From DATLGB01 sp035540675 (GTDB lineage: Bacteria; Actinomycetota; Thermoleophilia; Solirubrobacterales; Solirubrobacteraceae), in contig DATLGB010000100.1 in assembly GCA_035540675.1 (NCBI GenBank), positions 1 through 27,441 of the forward strand: 27,441 bases of DNA, read 5' to 3'. Under the pieces are notes generated by a model that was not told where the DNA came from, searched no databases, and was given only the letters and a program-made list of their open reading frames with translations. The position numbers were made by a program, and so were the translations under genes. Shown one piece after another: positions 6,366 to 13,607 of the stretch (positions are counted from its first letter, which is position 1; each line of letters begins with the position of its first letter).

Positions 6366-8018
6366 TCAGCAGAACCGGTACGTGCGCGAGCGGCTGATCT
6401 CGCGCCCGGACCGCGTCCGCAGCGTCACGTCCACGCGGGTGGTGCCGCGCGGCAGCTTCTTGAGCTTGACCGGCCGGCGCAGGGCCTTGCCCTTGACGAC
6501 CTTCGCCCGCCGGCCGCCGACGAACACCACCGCCGACCGCAGCTTCTGGCCCTTGGGCGCCTTGAGCTTGAGCTTGAAGCCCTTGCGGCGCGTGCAGGAG
6601 CGCTTGGGCGCGCGCTTGGGCAGGTCGACCGCCTGCCCGCCGCCCGGCGTCGCCGCCGGAGGCGGCAGCGGCTCCTGCACCTGCGGGTTGAGGTACGGCA
6701 GCGGGATCGCCGTGCCCAGGTCCTCGTGGGTCAGGGTGAACACGTCGAGCCCGCGCGGCGAGTAGTTGTTGGCGAAGACGTGGCCGTTGTACCAGTACGA
6801 CGACCACTGGTTGGCGGCCGGGTCGTCCTCCGGGTTGCTCGTCGGCTCGTTGGGGATGTAGTAGCCGATCTGCTTGGGGTTCGCGGGGTCGGTGAAGTCG
6901 ACCACCGTCGTGCCGCCGGAGTACCAGCTGGCGACCAGGATGTCCTTCTCCGAGCGCAGCGGGATCACGTTGAACAGGTGCGCCGTGCACAGCGCCGACC
7001 GGTTGGTCTGCGGCGTCCGGTAGAAGCCGGTCTGCTCGGGCTGCGTGGGATCGCTGACGTCGTAGAACCACAGGCCGCCGAGCCGCGACTGCTCGGCGCC
7101 CGCGCAGCCGGGCGCGGCGGCCGCGCCGCCGAGCTCGTCGCCGAGGATCAGCGTGTTGCCGTCCCACGAGAAGGCCGCCGAGTGATGGATGTTGTTGTTC
7201 GGGTTGGGCAGGTGCGTGAGCACCTTCGGCTTGGCCGGGTCCGAGATGTCCCAGATCTGCGACTCGCTGATGCAGCCGGCCGCGGCGAGCTTGCGCGCGA
7301 GGAAGACCGACACGTCGTGGCAGCCGATGTTCGGCGACACGTCCATCGTGCCGATCACCTTGGCGGCCGCCGGCTGCGACAGCGGGATCTCGGCGATCGA
7401 GATCTTGCGGTGCGACGCCGCGTTGCAGTTCGGGAACGGCGCGTGCAGCGGGTAGGAGAGCACGTAGACCAGCAGGCGGTTGTTGGCCTCGTCGGGGACG
7501 AGGGTGTGGGTGTGCGAGCCGCAGTCGGTCTCGAGCGCCGCCACCTGCACCGGCCGGGCCGGGTCGGCGATCGACACGATGCGCAGGCCTTCCCAGGAGG
7601 CGCCGGTCTCGTTCTCGACGGCCGACGCGGTGCCCGCGCCGCAGGCGCTGGGGTCGATCGGCTCGCCGTCCTCGCTCGTGCCGCCGCGCGCCGAATCGAC
7701 CGAGACGATCACGAGGTCGTGCCAGATGGAGACGTCGCCCTGCGGGCCGGCGCAGTCGAACGCGCCGAGCAGCTGCGGCGAGGCGGGATTGGAGACGTCG
7801 AGCAGCCGGAAGCCGCCCGGGCCGCCGTAGGCGCCCGCGACGAGCCGGTTGCCCCAGAACGCCAGGTCGCTGCCCTGCCCGTACTCGCCGCCGTTGTTCC
7901 AGTTGGCGATCAGGCTCATGTTCGGCGAATGGTGACCGCTCGCCTGCGCCGTGGCCGGCGCGGCCAGCGCCGCCACCAGCGCGACCGTGAGCGCCACCGA
8001 CTTCCACAACTTCGTCAC
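6366..8018 (-). CDS. Secreted LVIVD-repeat (beta-propeller-like) protein
   Basis: I place the start at the GTG at 8018 (550 residues). It has a perfect GGAGG (8031-8027) with 8-base spacing, whereas the in-frame GTG at 8027 would overlap that GGAGG. The signal peptide (TKLWKSVALTVALVAALAA, cleaved near ATAQA) shows export. LVIVD repeats fill about 30-450: GFRLLDVSNPASPQLLG, GLRIVSIADPARPVQVA, IWDISDPAKPKVLTHL, LWFYDVSDPTQPEQTGFY, TTVVDFTDPANPKQIGYY. Each has the D-x-S-x-P-x-x-P turn of the family. The last 80 residues form a separate Lys/Arg-rich beta domain bounded by Cys (KRSCTRRKGF to YRFC at the very end). It is the first gene of the three-gene secreted operon. The enzyme or ligand role is unknown. 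Confidence 0.88.
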   Translation of the reverse strand: MTKLWKSVALTVALVAALAAPATAQASGHHSPNMSLIANWNNGGEYGQGSDLAFWGNRLVAGAYGGPGGFRLLDVSNPASPQLLGAFDCAGPQGDVSIWHDLVIVSVDSARGGTSEDGEPIDPSACGAGTASAVENETGASWEGLRIVSIADPARPVQVAALETDCGSHTHTLVPDEANNRLLVYVLSYPLHAPFPNCNAASHRKISIAEIPLSQPAAAKVIGTMDVSPNIGCHDVSVFLARKLAAAGCISESQIWDISDPAKPKVLTHLPNPNNNIHHSAAFSWDGNTLILGDELGGAAAAPGCAGAEQSRLGGLWFYDVSDPTQPEQTGFYRTPQTNRSALCTAHLFNVIPLRSEKDILVASWYSGGTTVVDFTDPANPKQIGYYIPNEPTSNPEDDPAANQWSSYWYNGHVFANNYSPRGLDVFTLTHEDLGTAIPLPYLNPQVQEPLPPPAATPGGGQAVDLPKRAPKRSCTRRKGFKLKLKAPKGQKLRSAVVFVGGRRAKVVKGKALRRPVKLKKLPRGTTRVDVTLRTRSGREISRSRTYRFC

Positions 8019-8059
8019 CGCATCCACCTCCAGGGGTCCGTCTCCGGCGGCGCATTATG
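8019..8059 (-). promoter_or_regulatory. Promoter -10 box and ribosome binding site of the LVIVD operon
   Basis: On the minus strand CATAAT (8059-8054) is the only near-consensus -10 box in the 105 bases before the operon. It is followed about 22 bases later by GGAGG (8031-8027), 8 bases before the GTG at 8018. No good -35 box is seen. The ribosome site decides the start call. Confidence 0.4.
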
Positions 8060-8123
8060 GGGGCTGCGCGGGCGGCGGCGCGCCGGCAGGCGTATAAGCG
8101 CCCTGCTCATAGCCGGCGCGGTA

Positions 8124-8861
8124 TCAGCCGGCGCCTAATACGAGCGCGGCCACGGCCCCCGCCAGCAGCAGGCTCGCGAAGGTCCCCACGAGCAGGTACT
8201 CGGTCACCTGATCGGCGTCGCCGCGGCGCTCGGCGGCCGCATCGCGGATCTCCGGCAGGCGCAGGAGCCCCTTCGCGGCGATGATGATCGCGGCGCCGGT
8301 CGGCTCCCGGGCCAGGACCATCGCCAGCACGACCAGCCGCTCCATCGGCCCGAGCAGGCGCCCGCCGCGCAGCGTGGTCTCGTTGCGGGCGACGGGCGTG
8401 CCGGCCGCCTCGAGCACCAGCCGGACGATGCGGTTGGCGGTGGACAGCAGGAACAGGGCGGCGGCCAGCCCGAGCAGGAACTGCTCGAGCGGCACGCGGC
8501 GGGTGAAGCCGAAGCCGAGGTCCGCGTACCAGTCGCGCAGCGGTCCGCTCGCGCCGGGCCCCGCGCCGGAGGCCACCAGCACGCCCGCCAGCGCCGCGGC
8601 GATCCACGCCAGCGACCAGCCCGGCGCCAGGCGCGACAGGGGAGGGGCGGCCGCGAGCTGCCACACGAGCACGACCACCGCGACGGCGGCGCCGGCCAGC
8701 AGCAGGTCGAGGCCGGAAAGGCCGCCGAGGGCCCCGGCGGCGGACGTGACGGCCGTCGCCCCGGCGGCGGCCAGCAGCGCGCGCCGCGGCGCCACCGCGT
8801 CCGGCGACCAGCGCAGCAGGTCGGACACCGCCAGACCCAGCAGGGCGAGGAAGGGCAGCAT
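8124..8861 (-). CDS. Membrane protein downstream of satD, similar to the C-terminal part of DUF3307 proteins
   Basis: A 245-residue integral membrane protein whose ATG overlaps the SatD stop by one base (TGATG). About six hydrophobic segments are spread over residues 2-13, 28-50, 54-72, 84-104, 122-145 and 220-243. The C-terminal part (MERLVVLAMVLAREPTGAAI, AAKGLLRLPEI, EYLLVGTFASLLLAGAV) matches the pattern found at the end of DUF3307 membrane proteins: E-R-L, A-x-I-I-I-A-A-K-G/S-L-L-R, EYxLxGTxxS. DUF3307 genes commonly sit next to satD in other bacteria. The usual N-terminal DUF3307 His/Asp motifs are not evident here. Function is unknown. Coupling to SatD suggests they act as a pair. Confidence 0.65.
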   Translation of the reverse strand: MLPFLALLGLAVSDLLRWSPDAVAPRRALLAAAGATAVTSAAGALGGLSGLDLLLAGAAVAVVVLVWQLAAAPPLSRLAPGWSLAWIAAALAGVLVASGAGPGASGPLRDWYADLGFGFTRRVPLEQFLLGLAAALFLLSTANRIVRLVLEAAGTPVARNETTLRGGRLLGPMERLVVLAMVLAREPTGAAIIIAAKGLLRLPEIRDAAAERRGDADQVTEYLLVGTFASLLLAGAVAALVLGAG

Positions 8862-9523
8862 CACGCGGCGGTGCCCTCGAGCCGGAGGTGGCCCGCCTCG
8901 ACCGCGTACGCGCCGCTGCGGTGCAGGTTCTGGGAGACCGCGCTCTGCGTGATCCCCTCGCCGGCCGCGAGGTCCGCCTGCGAGCGCTCGAGCAGCAGCC
9001 CGAGCAGCAGGCGCCGCTGACGGGCGTTCATCTGGCCGACGGTGGCGTCCCGGCACAGCAGGAACGCGTTCAGCGCCGCCGCGTCGGCCGGCGCCGCTGC
9101 GCCCGGCGCGGGCTGGTAGCCGGTGCGTGCGAACGCCGTGCGCGGCGTCCCCGACGACGCCTTGACGGCGTCGATCGCCTCGCGCGCCGCCCACCACGCC
9201 GGCCCGTCCTGCGACAGCGGGCGGCGCTGCGCGTCGAAGACCGCGACGTCGCCGAGGCCGAGGCCGTAGCGCGAGTCGACCTCCGGCGTGCCGACCAGCA
9301 GCACCAGGCGCACCACGAGGCTCGCGCGGGCGGCGGCGGCCACCCCGGCGAACGCGCCCTGGAACTCGTCGCCGATCGTGGGCTCGAGCGGCTGGACCGG
9401 CCGCAGCGCCTCGTTGGCCCGCGCCAGCCCGGCCGCCAGCGCCGCCTGCAGCGCCCGGCGGTCGTCGTGGCGGCGGGAGCCGACGAGGTCGCCGATCAGC
9501 GTCGCCAGAGGTTCCTCAGCCAC
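8861..9523 (-). CDS. SatD-family protein with a C-terminal helix-turn-helix
   Basis: A 220-residue protein starting at GTG 9523. The opening block LATLIGDLVGSRRHDDRRAL is the SatD signature (a strand, then GDxxxSR). PTIGDEFQGAFAG, the next conserved block, lies at about 48-60, and RYGLGLGDV at about 85-93. The C-terminal 45 residues (QMNARQRRLLLGLL, then SQADLAAGEGITQSAVSQNL) form a helix-turn-helix. SatD is named from the acid-tolerance (sat) locus of Streptococcus mutans; its biochemical role is not settled, and the HTH suggests a regulator or sensor. It is coupled to the membrane gene downstream. The start has a TACGCT box at leaderless distance, enclosed in an inverted repeat that could be its own operator. 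Confidence 0.8.
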   Translation of the reverse strand: MAEEPLATLIGDLVGSRRHDDRRALQAALAAGLARANEALRPVQPLEPTIGDEFQGAFAGVAAAARASLVVRLVLLVGTPEVDSRYGLGLGDVAVFDAQRRPLSQDGPAWWAAREAIDAVKASSGTPRTAFARTGYQPAPGAAAPADAAALNAFLLCRDATVGQMNARQRRLLLGLLLERSQADLAAGEGITQSAVSQNLHRSGAYAVEAGHLRLEGTAA

Positions 9524-9525
9524 GC

Positions 9526-9542
9526 ATAAGAGCGTAGCTTAT
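9526..9542 (-). promoter_or_regulatory. satD promoter -10 box inside an inverted repeat (possible operator)
   Basis: On the minus strand TACGCT (9536-9531) is a TANNNT -10 box 7 bases before the GTG at 9523. It is centred in a 17-base inverted repeat, ATAAG-N7-CTTAT (9526-9542). The local sequence is much richer in A and T than its surroundings. A dimeric HTH protein, SatD itself being the obvious candidate, could bind here and block the promoter. Confidence 0.4.
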
Positions 9543-9567
9543 TTGACGCCAGATATCAGGTCTCGGC

Positions 9568-12500
9568 TTATGAGCCGTGCTGGACCACGACGACCGGCGA
9601 CTCCGCGCCGCCGCCTTCGATGCGCTCCAGGATCGCCGCCGAGCGCTCGCGGAACACCTCGACGCTGCGCAGCTTGATGTCCTCGTAGCCGCGGATCACG
9701 TCCGGCAGCGCGCACAGCTCGACGACGCTCGCGTAGGTCCGCTCGTCGAGGTGCGCGAGGCCGCGCTCGACGAGCGCGCGGTACTCGTCCGGCAGCGCGC
9801 GCTCGACGCGGCGCACCTTCGGCAGGGCGAACACGTCGAGCCGCGTGCCGCGCAGGCGCTTCATGCGCCGCAGCGCCCGGAACGCGGGGTCGAACCACGG
9901 CCCGAGCGTGAGCTTGCGCTCGAGGCCCAGCGCGCGGAAGACCGGCGGGTGCAGCTTGTAGCGGATCTTCGCGTCGTCGCCGAACTCGGCGCGGATCCGG
10001 GCCCGCTCGACCGGGTCGAGGTGCAGGCGCGCGACCTCGTACTCGTCCTTGTAGGCCATCAGCTTGTGCAGGCCGGCGGCGACGGCCTCGGCCACCTCGG
10101 TGCGCCCGGCCGCCTCGCGCTCGAGCACGCTGCGCACGAAGTCCGCGTAGCGCTGCGCGTACGCGCGGTCCTGGTAGGCGATCAGCTCGGCGACCCGGAT
10201 CTCGAGCGCCCGCTCGAGCTCCGAGCCCGCAGGGGCGCCGACGGACGCCACGACCTCGCGCGCCTCCGGCGCGAGCTCCGGCGCCGGCAGCTCGACGCGC
10301 GTGGCGTCGGCGACCGCGTCGGGCGCCGCCACCGCGGCGCGGCCCCAGTGGAAGGCGGCGAGCGTCTTCTCGACCGCGGCGCCGTTGAGCCGGATCGCCC
10401 GCTCGATCGACTCGACCGACAGCGGGATCAGACCGCGCTGCCAGGCGGCGCCGAGCAGCAGCGTGTTGGTCGGCATGTGGTCGCCGAACAGGCCTTCGGC
10501 CAGGCTCTGGGCGTCGAGGTAGACGTTGCGGTCGGCGCGCGTGTGCCGCTCGATCACGTCGATCGAGCGGTCGAGCTCGGCGAAGCGGACCCCCGGGTCG
10601 ATGACCATGGAGCCGGTCGGCACCTGGCTCGTCGAGACCACCGCGACCGTCCGCTCCGGGTCGGCCGTGAACAGGTTCTTCGGGCTGGCGGCGCCCAGCA
10701 GGTCGAAGCCCAGGTAGCCGTGGACGCCGGCGGCGACCGCCTTGTTGGAGCGCTCGCCCGCGTCGGCGAAGATGCGGACGTCGGAGACGACGGGGCCGCC
10801 CTTCTGCGCGAGGCCGGTCTGGTCGAGCCCGCGCGTCTGCTTGCCGTCGATCAGCGCGGCCATGCCGACGATCTGGCTGATGGTCACGACGCCGGTGCCG
10901 CCGATGCCGATGAAGCGCAGCGTCGCGTCGTCGGCGGGGACCATCAGCTCCGGCTCGGGCAGGCCGGCGGGCGGCGCGGGCGCCTCCGTTTTGGCCCGGG
11001 TCCCCGGGATGACCTCGAGGAACGACGGGCAGTCGCCCTCGACGCAGGAGTAGTCCTTGTTGCAGGAGGCCTGGTGGATCTGCGTCTTGCGGCCGAACTC
11101 GGTCTCCACCGGCAGCACGGACAGGCAATCCGACTTCTGCCCGCAGTCGCCGCAGCCCTCGCAGACGCGCTCGTTGATCGCGATCCGCTTGGCGGGCTCG
11201 ACGAGCTTGCCGCGCTTGCGCAGGCGCCGTTTCTCCGTGGCGCACTGCTGATCGTGGATGAGGACGGTGACGCCCTCGACCTTCGCGAGCTCCTTCTGGG
11301 CGCGGATGAGCTGCGAGCGGTCGCGGACCTCGGCGATCGACGCCAGCTCGACGCCGTTGTACTTCGCGGGCTCGTCGGTGGTGACGATGATGCGCCGGAC
11401 GCCCTCGATCTCCAGCCAGCGCGTGAGGTCGGGGACGGCGATCACGCCCTCGACCTCCTGGCCGCCCGTCATGGCCACCGTCGAGTTGTAGAGCAGCTTG
11501 TAGGTGATGTTGACGCCGGCCGCGACCGCGGCGCGGATGGCCAGCGAGCCGGAGTGGTGGAAGGTGCCGTCGCCGAGGTTCTGGAAGATGTGCTTGGTGT
11601 CCGTGAAGGGCGCCTGGCCGATCCACTGCGTGCCCTCGCCGCCCATCTGCGTGAGCCCGGCGACGCGGCCCTTGCCGGCCTGGTTGAGCAGGACCATCGT
11701 GTGGCAGCCGATCCCGAGCCCGACCGTGGCGTCGTCCGGCGCGTCGGTCGAGCGGTTGTGCGGGCAGCCCGAGCAGAAGAAGGGGGTGCGGGCGGGGGCC
11801 CCGTCGACACCCGTGGGCTGCAGGTGCTCGAGCGTGTGCAGCCGCGCCTCGACCGAGTCGATGCGGATGTCGCGGCGGTGCAGGCGCGCGCCGAGCACGC
11901 GGGCGATCTGGTCGGCGTCGAGCGCGCCCTCGACGGGCACGAGCCGCGCGCCGTCCTCGTCGTACTTGCCCAATACGCGCGGGCGCTCGGCCAGGTCGTA
12001 GAGGATCTCCTTGACGCCCGTCTCGACGAACGGGCCCTTCTCCTCGACCACCACGACCTCCGACAGGCCGCGGGCGAAGCTTCGGATCGCGCGGTCGTCG
12101 AGCGGCCAGACCATCCCGAGCTTGAGGATGCGGATGCCGACGCGCTCCGGCGTGATGCCGAGCGTGTGGAAGGCCTCGATCAGGTCGTAGTAGGCGGTGC
12201 CGGCGGCGACGATGCCCAGCCAGGCGCCCGGCGCGTCGTGGGTGACGCGGTTGAGGCCGTTGAGGTGCGCGTACTCGCGCGCGAGCTGCAGCCGCGGGCC
12301 GGTGAGGGTGCGCTCCATCTCCAGCGACGCCGGCGCGAGCAGGCTGCCGCTGGGCTGGTGGACGTACGGGCCGCCCTGCCACTCGACGATCGGCATCTGC
12401 GGGCGCACGCGGTCGGGCGAGACCCACGCGGTGCCGACGGCGTCGGCGACGTTCGTGGCGACCTTGAGGCCGACCCACAGCCCGGACGCGCGGGACGCGG

Positions 12501-13125
12501 CGACGGCGTGCAGGCCGAGGTCGAGGACCTCCTGGACGTTGCCCGGGAAGATCACGGGCATCCCGAACGACGCCAGCGTCGATTCGGTCGCGCTGGGCAG
12601 CGTCGAGGACTTGCAGGACGGATCGTCGCCGCACAGCGCGAGCAGGCCGCCCTTCGGGTGCGCGCCGACGAAGTTGCCGTGGCGCAGCGCGTCGGCCGCG
12701 CGGTCGACGCCCGGCGCCTTGCCGTACCAGATGCCGACCACGCCCTCGGCGTTCGGGCGCGGCAGCGCGGGGGCGAGCTGGCTGCCCCACACCGTGGTCG
12801 CGCCGAGCTCCTCGTTGAGCGCCGGGCGGTGCTCCACGCGCAGCTGCTCGCGCAGCTTGCGCGCGCGAGCGAGCTCCTTGTCGAAGCCGCCGAGCGGCGA
12901 CCCCTGGTAGCCGGAGACCATCGTCGCGGTGTCGAGGCCGGCGCGGCGGTCGGCGCGCATCTGGTCGAGCGTGGTGCGCACGAGCGCGTGGATGCCGGAG
13001 AGGAAGACGAGGCCCTCGCCGAGCTCGTACTTGTCGTCGAGCGAGATCTCGCGCCCGCGCTGCGGCTGCGCAGGGGCGCCGGCCGCGTCGGCGGCACGGT
13101 CTCGGGTCAGCACGTCGGGCGTCAC
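9568..13125 (-). CDS. Indolepyruvate ferredoxin oxidoreductase family protein (fused large and gamma subunits)
   Basis: A 1185-residue enzyme starting at GTG 13125, chosen because GGAGGAG ends 9 bases upstream. It oxidatively decarboxylates a 2-oxoacid such as indolepyruvate to an acyl-CoA, reducing ferredoxin, in the cytoplasm. Domains in order: an N-terminal pyruvate:ferredoxin-type domain (MVSGYQGSPLGGFD, WYGKAPGVDRAADALRHGNF), a thiamine diphosphate domain (FFCSGCPHN, GIGCHTM, MGGEGTQWIG, NLGDGTFHHSG), a Cys cluster (CEGCGDCG, QASCNKDYSCVEGDCPS) for iron-sulfur binding, a gamma-subunit domain (FIGIGGTGVVTISQIVGMAA, LDQTGLAQKGG) and a C-terminal DUF6537-like region. This length is normal for the fused bacterial form. 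It stands alone, not with aromatic catabolism genes, so the substrate is open. Confidence 0.93.
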   Translation of the reverse strand: MTPDVLTRDRAADAAGAPAQPQRGREISLDDKYELGEGLVFLSGIHALVRTTLDQMRADRRAGLDTATMVSGYQGSPLGGFDKELARARKLREQLRVEHRPALNEELGATTVWGSQLAPALPRPNAEGVVGIWYGKAPGVDRAADALRHGNFVGAHPKGGLLALCGDDPSCKSSTLPSATESTLASFGMPVIFPGNVQEVLDLGLHAVAASRASGLWVGLKVATNVADAVGTAWVSPDRVRPQMPIVEWQGGPYVHQPSGSLLAPASLEMERTLTGPRLQLAREYAHLNGLNRVTHDAPGAWLGIVAAGTAYYDLIEAFHTLGITPERVGIRILKLGMVWPLDDRAIRSFARGLSEVVVVEEKGPFVETGVKEILYDLAERPRVLGKYDEDGARLVPVEGALDADQIARVLGARLHRRDIRIDSVEARLHTLEHLQPTGVDGAPARTPFFCSGCPHNRSTDAPDDATVGLGIGCHTMVLLNQAGKGRVAGLTQMGGEGTQWIGQAPFTDTKHIFQNLGDGTFHHSGSLAIRAAVAAGVNITYKLLYNSTVAMTGGQEVEGVIAVPDLTRWLEIEGVRRIIVTTDEPAKYNGVELASIAEVRDRSQLIRAQKELAKVEGVTVLIHDQQCATEKRRLRKRGKLVEPAKRIAINERVCEGCGDCGQKSDCLSVLPVETEFGRKTQIHQASCNKDYSCVEGDCPSFLEVIPGTRAKTEAPAPPAGLPEPELMVPADDATLRFIGIGGTGVVTISQIVGMAALIDGKQTRGLDQTGLAQKGGPVVSDVRIFADAGERSNKAVAAGVHGYLGFDLLGAASPKNLFTADPERTVAVVSTSQVPTGSMVIDPGVRFAELDRSIDVIERHTRADRNVYLDAQSLAEGLFGDHMPTNTLLLGAAWQRGLIPLSVESIERAIRLNGAAVEKTLAAFHWGRAAVAAPDAVADATRVELPAPELAPEAREVVASVGAPAGSELERALEIRVAELIAYQDRAYAQRYADFVRSVLEREAAGRTEVAEAVAAGLHKLMAYKDEYEVARLHLDPVERARIRAEFGDDAKIRYKLHPPVFRALGLERKLTLGPWFDPAFRALRRMKRLRGTRLDVFALPKVRRVERALPDEYRALVERGLAHLDERTYASVVELCALPDVIRGYEDIKLRSVEVFRERSAAILERIEGGGAESPVVVVQHGS

Positions 13126-13134
13126 GGCAGCGGT

Positions 13135-13192
13135 CTCCTCCCAAAGGACCTCGGGCGCCGGAAAGGTAAGCAGGTTTGACCACCTTTGGCAA
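13135..13192 (-). promoter_or_regulatory. Promoter and ribosome binding site of the oxidoreductase gene
   Basis: On the minus strand, TTGCCA (13192-13187) is followed after 18 bases by TACCTT (13168-13163), a sigma70-like pair. GGAGGAG (13141-13135) lies 9 bases before the GTG at 13125. Two interlocked inverted repeats, AAAGGT/ACCTTT (13162-13187) and GTTTG/CAAAC (13174-13194), overlap the promoter and could be operator half-sites. Confidence 0.5.
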
Positions 13193-13226
13193 ACGAATGT
13201 GCCGGTGAGGGTGCCGCGGGGCCCGC

Positions 13227-13255
13227 TTGCCCGCGCTCCTCGCCGGGCGTAGGAT
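13227..13255 (+). promoter_or_regulatory. Promoter (TTGCCC - 17 - TAGGAT) for the 95-residue gene
   Basis: TTGCCC (13227-13232), a 17-base spacer and TAGGAT (13250-13255) form the best promoter in the window. The box ends 9 bases before the ATG at 13265, so the message would be leaderless or nearly so. It diverges from the oxidoreductase promoter in the same 139-base gap. Confidence 0.5.
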
Positions 13256-13264
13256 CGCCTCGCG

Positions 13265-13552
13265 ATGACGCAGCGCACGCTCGCCGAGCCCACCGCCGCC
13301 GCCGCCGGCCGTGCGGCGCCGCAGCCGGCGCCGGCCGGTACCCGGACGCCCGCCGCTGCCGCGCTCGGCCTGCAGCGGACGATCGGCAACGCCGCGGCAG
13401 CCCAGGTGCTGCAGCGCTGCGGCGCCGGCGGGTGCTCGTGCGGCGGCTCGTGCGGCGGCGCCGCGGGCGCGCTCGAGGACGAGGAGGCGCTGCTGCGCGC
13501 CCCGCTCGCCCTCAGCCGCGCCGTCGCCGCCCGCCGCGGCGCGCCGAATTAA
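13265..13552 (+). CDS. 95-residue protein resembling the N-terminal leader of eCIS-core (DUF4157) proteins
   Basis: The protein is low in complexity (Ala, Pro, Gly, Arg). The central block AALGLQRTIGNAAAAQVLQR is followed at once by a Cys/Gly cluster (CGAGGCSCGGSCGG). The LQRxxGNxAxxxxLQR block plus a Cys-rich patch is what I know from the N-termini of many DUF4157 (eCIS core domain) proteins, in which it precedes the metallopeptidase-like DUF4157 fold. Here the protein stops after about 30 more residues (EDEEALLRAPLALSRAVAAR), and no DUF4157 sequence lies downstream in any frame. It may be an independent small protein or a stub of a longer one. A clear promoter at leaderless distance argues for expression. 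No signal peptide or membrane span is seen. Confidence 0.6.
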   Translation: MTQRTLAEPTAAAAGRAAPQPAPAGTRTPAAAALGLQRTIGNAAAAQVLQRCGAGGCSCGGSCGGAAGALEDEEALLRAPLALSRAVAARRGAPN

Positions 13553-13607
13553 GCGGATCTCGCTCCCGCACGCCTGAAACCGCCGCCGTCGGGCAAGGAT
13601 CGGCGAC

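Noticed and set aside
8107..8134. Direct repeat AGCCGGCGC near the end of the SatD-linked membrane gene
   Set aside because: Only two 9-base copies in a very GC-rich stretch, with no link to an element.
6045..8138. 697-codon plus-strand open frame over the secreted-protein operon
   Set aside because: Antisense shadow of the LVIVD gene. The minus-strand protein has a signal peptide, repeats and a ribosome site.
9577..13179. Long plus-strand open frame antisense to the oxidoreductase
   Set aside because: Its composition (His, Asp, Arg, Val, Gly) is that of an antisense reading of a GC-rich gene. No domain or start signal is seen.
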